A stretch of DNA of 64,000 nucleotides from contig OX463778.1 in NCBI GenBank assembly GCA_949825025.1, positions 19,684,196-19,748,195 on the forward strand. The letters run 5' to 3'. This document shows, piece after piece, positions 13,883-27,004 of the stretch. The DNA comes from Siphlonurus alternatus. Taxonomy: Eukaryota > Arthropoda > Insecta > Ephemeroptera > Siphlonuridae. A program made the translations under genes and the position numbers. Under the pieces are notes generated by a model. That model did no database searches. It was given only the letters and a program-made list of their open reading frames with translations, and was not told the DNA's origin. Every line of letters begins with the position of its first letter. Positions within the stretch are counted from its first letter, which is position 1.

Positions 13883-14370
13883 CAGTGATGCAACGCTTCG
13901 CGAAGCTTCGCGCGAAATTTCGCTAGTTTCGCGAATACTCGCGAAGTTTCGCAAGCCAAGTTTCGCGAAAGTTTCGCGCGAAACTTCGCGAAATTGATAT
14001 ATTTGAATTTCCCGCTCTACTTTTTCGAATCGTATTAATGAATACGCCGTTTTCTTCCTAATTTTGCTTTAATGACAGGTTTAATTGCATAAATGAATTA
14101 AAAAAGAGTTCAATTTAATTTATTAGATATAAAATAATTTATTTCTTTTTTATTAATTTTAAAAATTACTTTTAATTATTTTTAAAATCATTTAACACAT
14201 TCGAGGATAGGCAGGTCATGAAAGGGTCCATTTTATCTTGTTTTCTTAATTTTTTGATGAATATATGAAAAATCGCATTGCGACAGTCATTTTTTAAATT
14301 TCGCGAAGTTTCGCGAATATTCGCGCGAAAGTTTCGCACACCATGTTTCGCGCGAAGTTTTGCATCTCTG
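13883..14370. mobile_element. Non-autonomous hAT-type element with TTCGCG iterations
   Basis: Ends CAGTGATGCAA and TTGCATCTCTG form a hAT-style terminal inverted repeat. The element is flanked on both sides by the exact 8 bp direct repeat TATATAAA (13875-13882 and 14371-14378), the target-site length of hAT transposons. Both subterminal regions are packed with GCGAAGTTTCGC-type palindromic words, probably transposase-binding iterons. The middle is AT-rich and encodes no protein, so the element would need a transposase supplied in trans. Confidence 0.85.
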
Positions 14371-14376
14371 TATATA

Positions 14377-14607
14377 AAGGTGCTTTTCCATGGAGCGAGG
14401 TCACGCGAGACTTGGCGGGGCGAGAAAAGCGCAATTGCAGTGAAACCGTATGGCGGCCATATTGGCGATGAAAAATCGCGGCACGATTAAATCGCTGCGG
14501 GAAAGTGATTTTTCTTCGCTAATATGGCTGCCATACGATTTTACTGCAAGTGCGCTTTTCTCGCCCCGCCAAGCCTCGCGCGACATCGCTCCATGGAAAA
14601 GCGTCTT
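14377..14607. mobile_element. MITE-like hairpin, AAGGTGC(T)TTTCCATGGAGCG family
   Basis: Second copy of the family at 4292. The left end AAGGTGCTTTTCCATGGAGCG pairs with CGCTCCATGGAAAAGCGTCTT. Internal arms CGGGGCGAGAAAAGCGCA and TGCGCTTTTCTCGCCCCG also pair. It directly abuts the hAT element at 13883-14370, sharing its flanking TATATAAA. Confidence 0.75.
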
Positions 14608-15040
14608 AATGGAGGTATTTTTGTTTTATTTTATGATGGACGTTAAAATCAACTCTTGCACCCTAAACACTGAGAAGGAGACAAGAAGAGGCGAGCAGGA
14701 TATATTTTTTTTCAGCTGCAACCAAGTTATTTATCCCAGTTTTCTTGGTATTTTCCTAATTTACTTAAGAAAACGTGAAAACCTCAATTATAATGGTCGT
14801 TAACGAATGCACCAGCTCTCGGCGGTTTGACGAAAAGCCAAGGTGACTGCACTGAATGTGATCTTCGATTTTACAAAAAATTAATAATAAATGTTTATTT
14901 GGTTTTAAAGAATACATCAATATGGATGAGAGAGAAACACATACATATATATAGAAATAACCCAATTGGTGGACTGAAAAAAGGCAAATGCCCATACACA
15001 ATGTGATCAACTGAGGAACTGACGTCTACAAAACAATCTT

Positions 15041-15248
15041 AAGGTGGATTTTCATGGGCGGCAACGGCGACGCGGCGCGATTTTAACTTAAAAGCTGTGA
15101 AATCCTATGCGGCGGCGAATTCGCAGGTAATCGCGTTAATTACGATGCTCTTTTTCTTTTAATTGCCCAATATGGCCGCTAATGGATGTTACAGCAAGTG
15201 CGCTTTATTCGCGTCGCAGGCTGGAAATCGCCCATGAAAATCCACCTT
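15041..15248. mobile_element. MITE-like hairpin, AAGGTGGATTTTCATGGGCG family
   Basis: The ends AAGGTGGATTTTCATGGGCG and CGCCCATGAAAATCCACCTT are perfect inverted repeats of 20 bp with TTAA overlapping each outer boundary. Internal GCGCGATT and AAGCGCGT-type words recall the family at 4292 and 14377, so the two may be related. Confidence 0.75.
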
Positions 15249-17528
15249 AACCCACTTATAATTGTAATTATAATTTATATATATTATACAGGTCACCTTT
15301 ATATTACATGTGATCACCTACAAGTACATTTTTTTCATGTGACGTATAATATCAAATATCTCAAAGAAGTTTTTTTATATCTTGTTTAACCTCTATAAAT
15401 TTAATCACAAAGTTTAATTAGTTTACTAAGCTTTCTGAATATATATTTCTTGTTATTACGCACTAAATAATTATAAGATAAATTATAAGTTAATTAAGGT
15501 ATGACTGTCGCGTTTATAATACTCTAATTATATTACTTTGTGAAGTTACGTCAAATTATGATATTATATAATATTCTTACTAGTTTTATTTTCATGTACC
15601 ACACAGTAATTCTTACAAGTTCATATTACAATGTTAATGTACTAATACTACTAGTATGTATTATGATGAACATGCTTCTACGTACTACATCAAGTTGTTA
15701 CTTGTTTTTGTGAGCAGTTAATATACCCTGGGCACGTATTACTACTATCTTTCTTTGTGCTAGCTATGCGCTCTGTTATATATATATTTCCATCTCTAGC
15801 TTGTTTTATACAATTCCATGTTATGTAAATAGTAAATACTATAGTAGACCTTTGTATGTATACATTCTCTATCTAGGAGAGATTCACCAGAGACTTTATG
15901 AACGCCTAAGATAAATTTAATTTAAAGGACAAACGTACACGGCAAGAAACGTTTAAAAAAAAAATGCAAATATGTTTTTCACTCTCTTGAATTAACTAAT
16001 ACATACAAAAGAAGTTTAAAACTTATTTGATGACACTTTTAACAAATAAAGTTCAGCTTTCATTTTTTTAATGAAATTGATTACTTGTTTGATACATTTT
16101 TTAACATTTCAACATTTTTTTTTTTTTTTACTTGGGAAATATTTTTTGTAAAAATTTGTTTACATTTTTTTTAAGCTATAATCCTGTTTTTTAATATCTT
16201 AAGAAAGTGAATTCGATAAAAAAGTACACTTTTTTTCAGGAAGGGGGTATTTTTCATATATATTTATATACCTTGAATTATCTTTTGTATTGATTTTTTT
16301 TTATATATTTTCTTCATAAAATAATTTATTTTCTTTAAAAAGTAGTATAATCTGTAATAAAAAGGTTAATTGGTTTTATTTATGCTCATTAAATTCTCGT
16401 TAATTAGCATATAATTATATACATATTTCTTTCATGTTTTTCATTTAACGTGTTCTCATTATACATTATGTAATTCTTTATTTCATGTTCTTTTATGTAA
16501 TATAAACTTTTATTAGACTATTTTTGTCATGACATGTATGAGGGTAATTACTGAGCCCTCAATCAAACCAGCAAGGGTGCCAACACAATTATGAGCGTTG
16601 CTATGCATTTATCGTCCCATCATTGCAAAAATAAGAATTCTTTTATGTTGGCAACATGCCATATAACCAATTTTTTTATTATTTTAAAAATTACACATCT
16701 GTGCAATCATTTGGATTAATGTTGTAAAAAAATTAATCATAAATCTATTTAATCAGAGTCGTTGCCTTCATTAACACACTATTTATTTAACCATTTATTT
16801 GAAATTATATATTAAAATGTAAAAATAAAAAGCAAAGTTAGATTATTATATTTTATGAGGTTAAATTCCTACTTGACTTTTTTTACGATTTATGCTTGTT
16901 TATAATAAAGTATTTTGCTTTTATTTTTTTCTCTTCAAAAATGAATAAAAAATTAAACGTTTTTTTTTAGCTAAATATTTTTTTCCTTTGCTATCTTCAT
17001 TTTTTTCCTTCTATTTGTTGAGCTTTGTTGGTGTCAAAACTTAAGCTATGGCAGATAAATTGCTCTATTATTTTTTTTTTCTGTCCCTTTAAATTTCAAA
17101 TGCCATACAGCACAAAGCAATTCTTTTTAACGTTGTCAAGACGAAGCTAGTCAAGATTAAATCAAAACAATGAATCATCGTTGATAATTATTGAATTACA
17201 GCGTGGAAACTTTCAGTAAAAATATCGATGCAATAATTTTTTAATCCAAATCAGTTTAATATATCTTATAAAATTTATTTAGAAAATACTTAAAATGGTA
17301 AGACTGGCACAATACGGCATAGATGTGCTAATTTTTATTTTATTAAAAATTAAAATTTATAAGTACTATATAAATGTCACATCCATATTATATTACTTAT
17401 TAATCTCGTATTATAGAACACTTATTAGTGAATGGATTGCTCTGCAGCAATATTTTTCATTTGCTCCATGGGCTTTTATTTTAAATTCTAATTTTGACTA
17501 TAATGTCTATAATATATATGTTATATTA

Positions 17529-17847
17529 TGGAGTATCGACCTCAATTTTTTTATTGCAGAAATGGATAGAGCGTGTATGCAAAGTTATGCTACCCTGATT
17601 TTTTTCAGATTTTTTAAAGACCGGGAACTATTTTTAAAAAATTATTGAAAGTCCTTTTTGTGACGTCACGAGACGCCTCTCCTTAAAAAAGATAGGACTT
17701 GCCGCCGCGTGACGTCACAAAAAGGACTTTCAATAATTTTTTAAAAATAGTTCCCGGGCTCAAAAAAATCTGAAAAAAATCAGGGTAGCATAACTTTGCA
17801 CGCTCTATCCATTTCTGCAATAAAAAATTTTGAGGTCGATACTCCAT
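17529..17847. mobile_element. CRE-hairpin family element (copy A)
   Basis: Outer ends ATGGAGTATCGACCTCAA and TTGAGGTCGATACTCCAT are perfect inverted repeats, and the pairing continues through TTTTATTGCAGAAATGG and CGGGAACTATTTTT. Close to the loop each arm contains TGACGTCAC, a cAMP-response-element-like palindrome. Most of the 319 bp can fold into one hairpin. Confidence 0.8.
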
Positions 17848-18383
17848 TCATTGTAAAAAGTGCCCATGAAAGATAATTATAATAAAATAAAATTTCATAT
17901 ATATTCATTTATGGCAAATTACTAAAACATCAGAGTTTGATTCCTGGCATCGCCTGAAAGGCTTTGTTAAAAAACGTGCATCATTGATGGTATTCTCTAT
18001 CACTTGCCGACCATCCTGACTGAGGTTTCCATAGTTTCTATAGTCAAAACTAGGCAAATGTTGGCATGAATTGCTTGACTTGAAATTTGTAAACAATGCT
18101 AGGTCGGGTCCAAGGAGAGCTGAGAAGTTAAAATTTAAAGCCACTTGTGACCAAATTTGTGTACCACAGATCTGGGTTTAGTTTCAGTAGAACTTAAAAA
18201 AATAATACAACTATTGAAGAAAATTCCTCTTGATTAAGTCACAATTAAACGTCAGATGTGATGGAACATACATTTAATTTACAAAAGAAATTACGTAAGT
18301 TTTTTCCAGTAAGAAAGACAAAAGAATTCTAGAATTAAATTTTTTTTTCTGACGATGGTAATACATTATACATAAAATTAAGT

Positions 18384-18542
18384 AATATCTTACCGGACTA
18401 TTTCTGCTGCGCACTACAGGTGCACCTGAAGTGTACTGATAATAAACAATTAATATTATAATTAAGTGTTCAAGTTTCTCGGCGTACTACAACGTAATCG
18501 ATGAGTGGAAATATATAGTCCGGTAAAATATTATTCTACTTG
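18384..18542. repeat. Short inverted repeat pair, CTTACCGGACTAT
   Basis: AATATCTTACCGGACTAT at the left pairs with ATAGTCCGGTAAAATATT at the right across about 120 bp. It is a possible small MITE; the inner sequence does not pair convincingly. Confidence 0.5.
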
Positions 18543-19968
18543 ACTTATATTTTTATTTCCCAAAATATACCAAATATAATGAAAAATCATTTAAGTATTA
18601 TTTATTTTTATAGTGATTGTAAAAAGAATAAAACACACTTTTATTTCTATAAATAAGGTCGAAGAAAGAAACGTTTTTAACATCATTCACTTCCTAGAAA
18701 AATAATAATAATAATATACGTCAATCTCTAAAAGTTCACGTGAGTTTTCTCCTGGGAAACACAACAAAAAAATTGCGTTATATAAGCAGCAAACGGACAG
18801 ACGGACAGTAATAGCGATTGGTCTGGACGTACCACTTCTGTGTCAGCAAAATGCAGTAAGAAATTCAACCGAGATAGAAGAAAACCGCCGCCTCTTCACG
18901 CAACAAAAAAGTTCCACGAAAATTGGATTGGATTTTTTTTATTATTATTATTTTATTCTTACCTGACATAGCGAATTTTTTAGCTCGAAATGTCAGACAT
19001 CCGCCGTATTCTTCGTAACATCAAGTTAAATAAACTAATTACAAGAAGAAGGTTAACATTTTACGTACCTAACATTGTTAACAATGCATGTACGTACTAA
19101 GTTATGTCAACTCTATTGTTTACTGTATACACTAGGGGAAAATGCAATTCTACATTGTTGTACTTTAGTTACATATGCATTTTGTAATATATATTTTTTT
19201 GCATTTTATATAAAAGTCAAGTAAAATTATTGCATATGTTTAACTTTAACAATTTTTTTACTAGGGTGAAAACATTTATTATATTTTAAATGATGTCCTC
19301 TATAGGGAAAAAGAATGTAATTATACAATTTAAGCAGATAAAAAAGGTAACAACATTTTTTATTTGTATTTTATAAATTATAATATAAAAGTTTTATTCT
19401 ATCTGCATGCAGTACATGATAAAATATTGTTTTATATTTTAAAATATTAATCTCCGTATGTTTGTCACAAACTTTTGCCAGACACTAAATACGATTGGTG
19501 AAATAATATTACACAACGTGACATGAGTGCGAATGACGTATTTTCTGCTGTCAATCAAAAAAATAATATGATGAATTTTTTTAAATAATTTTATTCAATA
19601 TATATGACACTTATACAATTCAAATAAAAGTTTGTTCAAAATTCTCCCTACATACGAATTTTGTTATATAGCAGCAAGCGAAGTTACATATTATACGTCA
19701 GATAAAGCTTGTAAGGGATGTATTATGGCCTGATCGAATTTCAGTCTTCCTTCTCCCCGAGTTTCCCTTGACTTCTGTGGAGCAGCTAATCTCATTCCCG
19801 ATGCCACCGTCTTTTTTTTTTTTTTTTTTTTTTTTTTTGTCTTTTTCCTTCGTGGCGTAAATATCCTTCTTCTCTTCTACCCCCTACCCTTTTCGCCTTC
19901 TCCAGTCGTATCTCCACACTCCATTGTCTCGGCACCTCATCGGCAAAAAAACATCCCCTCTCTTCTCC

Positions 19969-19971
<3 letters not shown>

Positions 19972-20056
<85 letters not shown>
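19972..20056. repeat. (CT)n microsatellite
   Basis: About 85 bp of CT dinucleotide, preceded by a T22 run near 19812. The predicted Arg-Glu repeat open frame on the minus strand is an artefact of this tract. Confidence 0.98.
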
Positions 20057-20059
<3 letters not shown>

Positions 20060-20963
20060 GGTCTCGTACCCTCTTCTACACATAAACACTGCTTGCTCTC
20101 AGTGGTTAGTAAATTACTTACGCTGTTTGTTGTATGTATATAATCCAGCGAAGTATTAAAAAACGTAAATTCCATAATATATTTTTATGCAAACCATGAA
20201 CATACTTCAAAGTACTTGAATTCCACTTTTCTTCATAATGTTGTTTAAAATACTGAATATTTTATTTTAATTTGGTATTATTTAAATATTTTAAATTCAT
20301 TTATGCATTAAATTTCTTGACGATATTTTAATTTGAACAGGTATTGATTTATGTTTTTCTGCAGTATAAATTTCTTTGTAAATTTTTAGCAACAATTTTC
20401 TGTATGATTTCTTCATGGTAATTAATACGTAGCTTCAAAATCATCATATATAAAAAAATGTTAATTATAAAATCGTTTATTAGAATGAAAATACATCAAT
20501 ACGAATTTCCTAGTATGTATTTTTTTTTTCGTCCTCAATAAATATCAAATTATATAAATGAAAGTTTGAAAATAAAATTTTGAAGCAAATATACAGTACA
20601 ATATAACATATACACTATTGAATAAAAAAATATATGTATTTTATAAATTTAAAAAAATATAAAAGTATTCAAGACAATTTTTGCTGTCTTCACTCGATTT
20701 TTTCCGCGTGTTTAGCTCTTTTTTCGTGTGCGGGCCGCGTGCTGAGAAGAAATTCTCTGAGAGGGATACAGAAACGGCAGCCCGGGGGAGCTGCCGTCAA
20801 GGATGTTTGCTTCGTGTCGCACAAATTGGATTGCCAGCCTGTGATCAGCCCACACGGAGCACACAACAGCACTGCAGCAGCAGAGCCTAATATCAGCAGC
20901 CCTGAGCAATTCCCTTTACACGCGCTGTTTGGTTCGCTTGACTTGCTTGCTAGCTATAGTTCG

Positions 20964-20966
<3 letters not shown>

Positions 20967-21031
<65 letters not shown>
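20967..21031. repeat. (TA)n microsatellite
   Basis: About 65 bp of TA dinucleotide, immediately after a GC-rich patch (20690-20950). Confidence 0.98.
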
Positions 21032-21038
<7 letters not shown>

Positions 21039-21282
21039 TTGTCAGCACTAAAGAATCTCATCGTCAATGCAAAAAATTACATGGGAGTTGAACTCAAGAC
21101 CTCGATCCCATAAGACCAATAACACCTTTCATAAACTAGTTTTAATAAATTTAAATTTATTAATATAAATCTTCCTTTTTTTTTTCTTGATTAAAAGTTA
21201 TGTTAAATTTTATACCAGTTTGTGTTGAGCATAAACTTTAAAAACTATCTACTATTGTCTAATATATCGATCTAATATTTAA

Positions 21283-21709
21283 AGGGGTACCAAAGTGAAT
21301 ACTTTTTTTACATATTCGGGCAGCTACGAATTATTCTGATATCCCTGTGGCTCAATATTTTCGTACAATGCCTAGTTATTTTACAATTAATTATTTAGTT
21401 TGAAAAGTGAGTTTGATAACCGTTGGTTGATTCAAGCCGATGCGCTCCAGCAGCAGCCGCTGATACGACGAGAATCTCCCGCGAATCGGGGGAACCTCCT
21501 CCCCGCCTCCTCCCGCCCCCTTCTTGTATCATCGGCCGCTGCGGCCGCGGGCATGCTTGAATCAACCAACGGTTTTCAAACTCACTTTTGAAACTAAATA
21601 ATTAATTGTAAAATAACCAGGCATCATACGTAAATATGGAGCCACAGAGATGTTAGAATAATTCGTAGCTGCCCGAACATGTAAAAAAAGTATTCACTTT
21701 GGTACCCCT
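21283..21709. mobile_element. TTAA-flanked MITE, AGGGGTACCAAAGTG family (copy 1)
   Basis: Ends AGGGGTACCAAAGTGAATAC and GTATTCACTTTGGTACCCCT are perfect inverted repeats flanked by TTAA on both sides, the target site used by piggyBac-type transposons. The arms continue inward for over 100 bp with a GC-rich centre. A sister copy lies at 46679-47098. No transposase is encoded. Confidence 0.85.
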
Positions 21710-23640
21710 TTAAGGATTGACCTCAGTTGATTGAGATCTCGGAATCGGCCCCCTTAAATGCTACAAGATTTGCAGAAAACTTAGAACTTACCATCAATAG
21801 TCGGCATGTAAATTTTGAAGTGGATCGGTCTTATCAGTTTTGAGAAAACTGAGGTAGAAGTTTAACATTGGCCTTATGGACGGAAACCAAAAATGGAACT
21901 ATTGTAAGGAAACCGCCCCCTTGAACTGCTCAAACCATAAGCGAGATTAAGTTTTAGAGCATTTTCGAATTTTTAAAATTTATTTCATTCGATTCCGTCT
22001 GGCAGAAATTTCCTTTGACTCGCGTAGTAACTGAGGTCAATCGTTAAATATTAAATATAATATTCAGTATTTATTTAGTATATGTTAGGCAACATCGGAC
22101 TATTTCCACAATTAAATAGTTTTTTCCTGCTTGCGGTAAACTGATTTCGCTTTCCCTGCACTCCTGGTACTGTACCTCGTATTGAGAAAGTAGGATAAAT
22201 AATTCAAATCGAATCTTTATTCGAACTTGAGCAATACAACATGAATCATATACGCATCACATTATTTATCAAATACAGGTTGGAAAAACATTAATTTTAA
22301 TAAATTATAATAGTGCCTGCAATGTAGGCTATTTGTTTCGCTTTCATGTACAAACAGTTGCGGAGTTACGTATCTAGCAGGCTGAATATGAATATGGTTC
22401 TAAAAAATTTATACTCGCTTGAATATGAAGCATTAAAAGTAGTTATATAGTACTATTTTCTAGCTATAAAAGTGAATGTTTAAATAAATAATGTATGTGT
22501 AGTTGTGTTGTCAGTAAAAACCTTGCATTTATATTTTTGATTGCTAGTAATGACAACTATAATAATGAACATTCACGCAATGTCTGTATCGATTCTTGTA
22601 GTCGAGGGTGATATCGTGACCGACCCTCGACACACTTTATTAACTATTAAAAGTTACTTCCGGTGGTATCGGAAGTTCCATTTTGTCTAACTTCGAGCAC
22701 TATCAAATTACACGATGCAGGAATAATTTTTGCAGAATTATAACCATAAGTAATAGTATTGATCAGTTCTATTTATAACGCAGCTTCATAACAGAGACAT
22801 TGTTGTGAAATATTTCCGGTAATTTCCGGGTTATTAAATCGATAGTTCACACTCAGGAAAGAGTTGAAAAAACGAGTTATCAATTTATCAAGTTCATTTT
22901 TTTTTCTAACTATTTTAAAAACTTATTTTATACATGGGATATAGTAAATTAAGTACCCTCATTCTGCTTTATCATCGCATCGTGAGGTTAGGCAACTTTT
23001 TCAGTGTCATACCAGCCTAGTAGGCGTCAATTTACCCCTGCTGTGTATGCAACCTGCTATATTTACATGCTGGACAAATTGACTAACTTTAACGCGAGAT
23101 GCTCGAACAAGTATTAGTTAAAAACAATAAATTAACATTTCATAAAAACAAGAAAAATATATTTAAAATATGTTTTTCTATTATTATAACTATATAAACT
23201 TAATTTTTTTAATGTTGAAATATACGTTGCTGATTAGATTAAAAGGTCATCATTGTACCCAACCTTGTTCTATCTAATATGTGATTTTTCTGAATGAAGC
23301 ATTTTGAATTGAAGATTATGATGACACAGTGCTTTTACTGCTGATACATATTTTATAATATATATTAACTGGGACAGGAAATTAAAGTTCATTATTCTAC
23401 AACAATGTAATGTATAAATTTAATTATTATGTACAGTCATCGCCTCGGAAAATTTTACTTTTGCGTCCTTGCAGTCACCATGCCCCGTAAGAATAACACA
23501 GGGCATGTTTCAAATGGGAATTTTTCTAAGGCGGCGAGTGTACTTTTCAAACATGCCCTTGCCGCAGTTTATTATTTTCTTCTTGTTATGATTTCTCACG
23601 TTAAAACCCTCACTACAATGCCGTTCTATCTCTGTTGCAG

Positions 23641-24087
23641 GCTGGAGATTCGGTACACTGCCGTCGCGCCGCCCTCACCATTCCCGGAGTTGGTTCTCAA
23701 CATGCTGGAGAGTACTTATTCGTGGTCCGTAGTCCTCGAGGTATGGCCGAAGGCGCTGTCCGGCTTAACGTGACCCGTGGTGCCAGCAGCTACTCACGTG
23801 GCTGGACCGGAAACTCTCCATCGTCGTCCAGTTCCGGAGTGTCCAGTAGAGGCAGTAGCGCCGCCTCTGTTCCCGTCCGCGAGTCTGTGAGTCCCGTGAG
23901 TGGGGCCGGACTGGTGCCATCTCGAGGTAGTGTGGGTCCCGTAGCTGAGGAACCAAGCGAACCACACTCGCCCTCTGAAGCAGAAGTTACGGCAGGGAGT
24001 AGCCGAGCTCGTGTGCCAACCCCACAGCTTCTAATTCTGCTCACCACTATTCTTGTGGCGCTACTCTCCACGCGACAAATCGCGTGA
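23641..24087 (+). CDS. Immunoglobulin-superfamily surface protein, last exon with GPI-type tail
   Basis: The exon follows a CTGTTGCAG acceptor and is in phase with the exon ending at 8630. It completes the Ig domain: HAGEYLFVVRSPRGMAEG is the F strand and the turn into the G strand, and LNVT is a glycosylation site. Next come about 80 Ser/Pro/Gly-rich residues, a likely O-glycosylated stalk, and then a hydrophobic stretch, PQLLILLTTILVALLS, with only four residues after it. A hydrophobic terminus without a cytoplasmic tail suggests a GPI-anchor signal; a single membrane helix is the alternative. The usual F-strand cysteine (YxC) is replaced by YLF, while a cysteine lies earlier at SVHC, so the disulphide is non-canonical. 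Stop TGA at 24085-24087. Confidence 0.82.
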   Translation, partial: AGDSVHCRRAALTIPGVGSQHAGEYLFVVRSPRGMAEGAVRLNVTRGASSYSRGWTGNSPSSSSSGVSSRGSSAASVPVRESVSPVSGAGLVPSRGSVGPVAEEPSEPHSPSEAEVTAGSSRARVPTPQLLILLTTILVALLSTRQIA

Positions 24088-24170
24088 TAACTACAAAAAA
24101 GAAAAAAAAACTTTTTACATAAAAAAATAAATATATTATTGTAGAAATTATTCAAAATAAAATTAAAGAT
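24088..24170 (+). other. 3' UTR with polyadenylation signals
   Basis: Two AATAAA hexamers, at 24126-24131 and 24156-24161, lie within 75 bp of the Ig-gene stop codon. The real cleavage site is unknown. Confidence 0.55.
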
Positions 24171-25549
24171 TATTTTTATGTCAATCTTATTGTTCCATAA
24201 TATTAATATATAGTTGTTTTATGTGTTGATGTGTTATACATAAATATGAGCTAATGACAGGGTAATTATTTAAAAAAATATATATAATATATTAATATAT
24301 AAATGTGTAGCGAGTTAGATCATGTTGCAACTCTTTTCAATTTGTCATCAATACATTGATTTGCCTTTTGTTTTATTATAAAGTTGTAATAAAAAATGAC
24401 ATAAAAATAATCATTTTATTTTAAAAAGTGATTTCTACTTAAAAAAAAAATAAACGTGAAAGCTGTGTTAACTATTAATTACTGTGTTGTATAATTATAA
24501 TGGTGTATAATTTTTGTTTTGTAAGTAAAAAATAATAAAATAAAGAACCCTGCGAAAAAACCTTAAATAACCCTTAATTAAAAATTTAAAAATCGTTGTA
24601 AAAAAAAAATATATATGTAAAATATATTTCAAGAAAAAAAAAAACTGGCATTTTCAAGGACTTAATAATATTTATGTAACATACATTATCATAAATATAT
24701 GCAATTATTAATATAAATATTTTATAAGCATTTATATAGATTAAATATAGAAAAAATAAAGTTAAGCTTGTTATATAAATTGAAAGTTTCTTCGTGCAAG
24801 GAAGGAACGTTTTTCTTTCGTGAGGATGCCAGGCGCAGAAGTCCCCCCCCCCCCCTCGACAGACTTGGTAAGTGTCACAAGTGTTGTTGTCTCGTCGCCC
24901 TAGAAAGTGTCACAAACGTCCCGCGGATCTCTTTAAACTTGACAGCCAGGCCTAATTGGAAACCCTTTGTATAAAATAATAATAATAATCCCTACGTTTT
25001 CTTTCTTTATGTATGTATGAATGATATTGTAAAAAAAAAAAAAAAAAGTTTTAGTATATGATAATTATGTTTTAAGATATGAAAAGTGTAAAAAAATATA
25101 TAATAAAAAATAAAACGTGTACATTTTTGAAAAAAAAAAACAAGTTTTAATTTTTTATTGAATGTCCTCTTACATATTAAAAATATTTAGCAATTAATGT
25201 AATTATTATATGTTGAGTATTTTCTTTTCTTTATTAATCTTAGAACTACAAAAGCAAGGTCTAGAAAATAAAAAATAATTTCTAGATACAGCTCGCCTCA
25301 AGAAAGCTCACTGACTAATTGTTCCAATTAATATCTGTTATATAACGTAAATATATAACAACATTGAGGTAATTTTTTCCGAGACGATCGCTGCATGATT
25401 ATGAACTTTTTATACATAATCTAAATTCAAACAAAGTTATACACAATCAACAGTTGCTTTGAATAGGATATTGCAATAAGATAAACTCCTCCCCCCAATA
25501 ATTTAATATGAAGAATATAGATATATAATATGTAATTAATATTTATTTA

Positions 25550-25552
<3 letters not shown>

Positions 25553-25590
<38 letters not shown>
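25553..25590. repeat. (TA)n microsatellite
   Basis: Uninterrupted TA dinucleotide of about 38 bp. Confidence 0.97.
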
Positions 25591-25594
<4 letters not shown>

Positions 25595-25816
25595 AAGCAT
25601 ATACACTGAGAGAATTTGCAATTTGATGGCTCTTACGAACCATTTTGTTGACTATCTACCTCCTTCTCCTCTAAGATCAATAGACAGTAAAGGGAGAGAA
25701 GATCCGTCTATTAATTTTCCTCATCGGGATGAAGTTTAGCTTCCTTGGCTGTTAGTCTCCTGCTACTGCTGCTGCGAGGCATGGAGAGGCTGAAGCATCC
25801 CCTCTTGTTTACGAGC

Positions 25817-25818
<2 letters not shown>

Positions 25819-25898
<80 letters not shown>
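25819..25898. repeat. (CT)n microsatellite
   Basis: About 80 bp of uninterrupted CT; it explains the Ser-Leu and Arg-Glu frames on both strands. Confidence 0.98.
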
Positions 25899-25902
<4 letters not shown>

Positions 25903-27004
25903 GAGCACGACGACGTCACAGCAGCAGCAGGCAGCTCGGTGACCCCAATTATCTCAAGTTCAACTCTATCCTCTCCCTCATCCCTTTCCAATTTAGAGGC
26001 GACTTGGCAGTGACATAACAGTAGCATGTGCTTTACTACTTGCATACAAGCAAAGAGCAAGAAAATTATTTCTACAGATGACATGTTTTTACGACAGTAG
26101 TAAAAATTTATACTGCATATATAATATTATATTACAAAATTTCAAATTTAATATATCACAGTCTATAAAAGCTATTAATGATCATATAAGTTTATTGTCT
26201 TTATTAAATAGTTGAAAATATAAGCTATTAAAAATAATTTGTTTTAATGTAAGTGTTGATACTGTTATATAAACTAAAAAAACTTAAATGATTTTAACAT
26301 TAAAAAAAGTGCAATACATGTCAGCCTGGAAGTTAGGCAACTTGTTCAGCAGCCAAATTGTGTGAGTTTTGGAGTTAAAAGTTTAGCTATATAGATAAAC
26401 TAAAACTGTAGTTATATAAACCTTAAATAAAAATAAAAATAATAAAAGCACTTACTTTGTGTTTTTCTTAAATATATAATAAATTAAAATTAATCCATTT
26501 TTATTCGACGCGGTTATGTATGATATTTGCACAAAAATTAACAATATAATATATTATATATATTTAATTTAATACATACATATGCTTCAAAAGATTGCAT
26601 ATTTTCCAAGTAGTTCATTTTATATTACGTATTATAACTTCAAATTCAAGTATATGACTAATTTTACAATATATCATTAATAAGATGACTATAATATGTT
26701 TGAATTAATAATATTCATACGAAATTCCATAACTTTGTGTTGAAACTAGACGACTACAATCAATTAAAAGTTCACAATTGATGTAAAATCAAATACTCAA
26801 GCGTACTCAAGAAGTTGATCGATGTAAAACTGCTGGAAATTAACGACGGAGGTTTAGTTAAATATGAGATTCCAAGTGCCTACCCTCACGCCACGTCAAC
26901 CCGCATCAATCAGATGCTCAAATAGCTGTATATTCTCAAGGAGAAATGAGCTTTAGTTTATACGTTATTAAGACAATAATATCCATATAATAATATATTA
27001 TTCC

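Larger units (their letters stand above)
8631..23640 (+). other. 15 kb intron of the Ig-superfamily gene
   Basis: This stretch separates two coding exons whose frames join in phase 0. It is AT-rich and holds many repeats: a TTCCGG-family element, (CT)n and (TA)n microsatellites, a hAT-type element at 13883, hairpins at 14377, 15041, 17529 and 18384, and a TTAA-flanked element at 21283. A GC-rich patch at 20690-20950 has an open frame but no domain or splice structure I recognise. No other exon is evident. Confidence 0.6.

Noticed and set aside
20634..21035. 133-codon open frame over a GC-rich patch
   Set aside because: It ends in the (TA)n tract, shows no domain and no convincing splice signals. 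The GC patch could be an unrecognised exon or promoter, but nothing supports it.
21070..21120. tRNA-like GTTCAACTCCC segment on the minus strand
   Set aside because: A box-B-like word without an identifiable box A or cloverleaf; the same holds for GTTTGATTCTC near 61190. Possible old SINE fragments at most.
22655..22860. Third copy of the TTCCGG element family
   Set aside because: It contains ACTTCCGGTGG and TTTCCGGTAATTTCCGG, but the arms do not align with the copies at 6255 and 8670.
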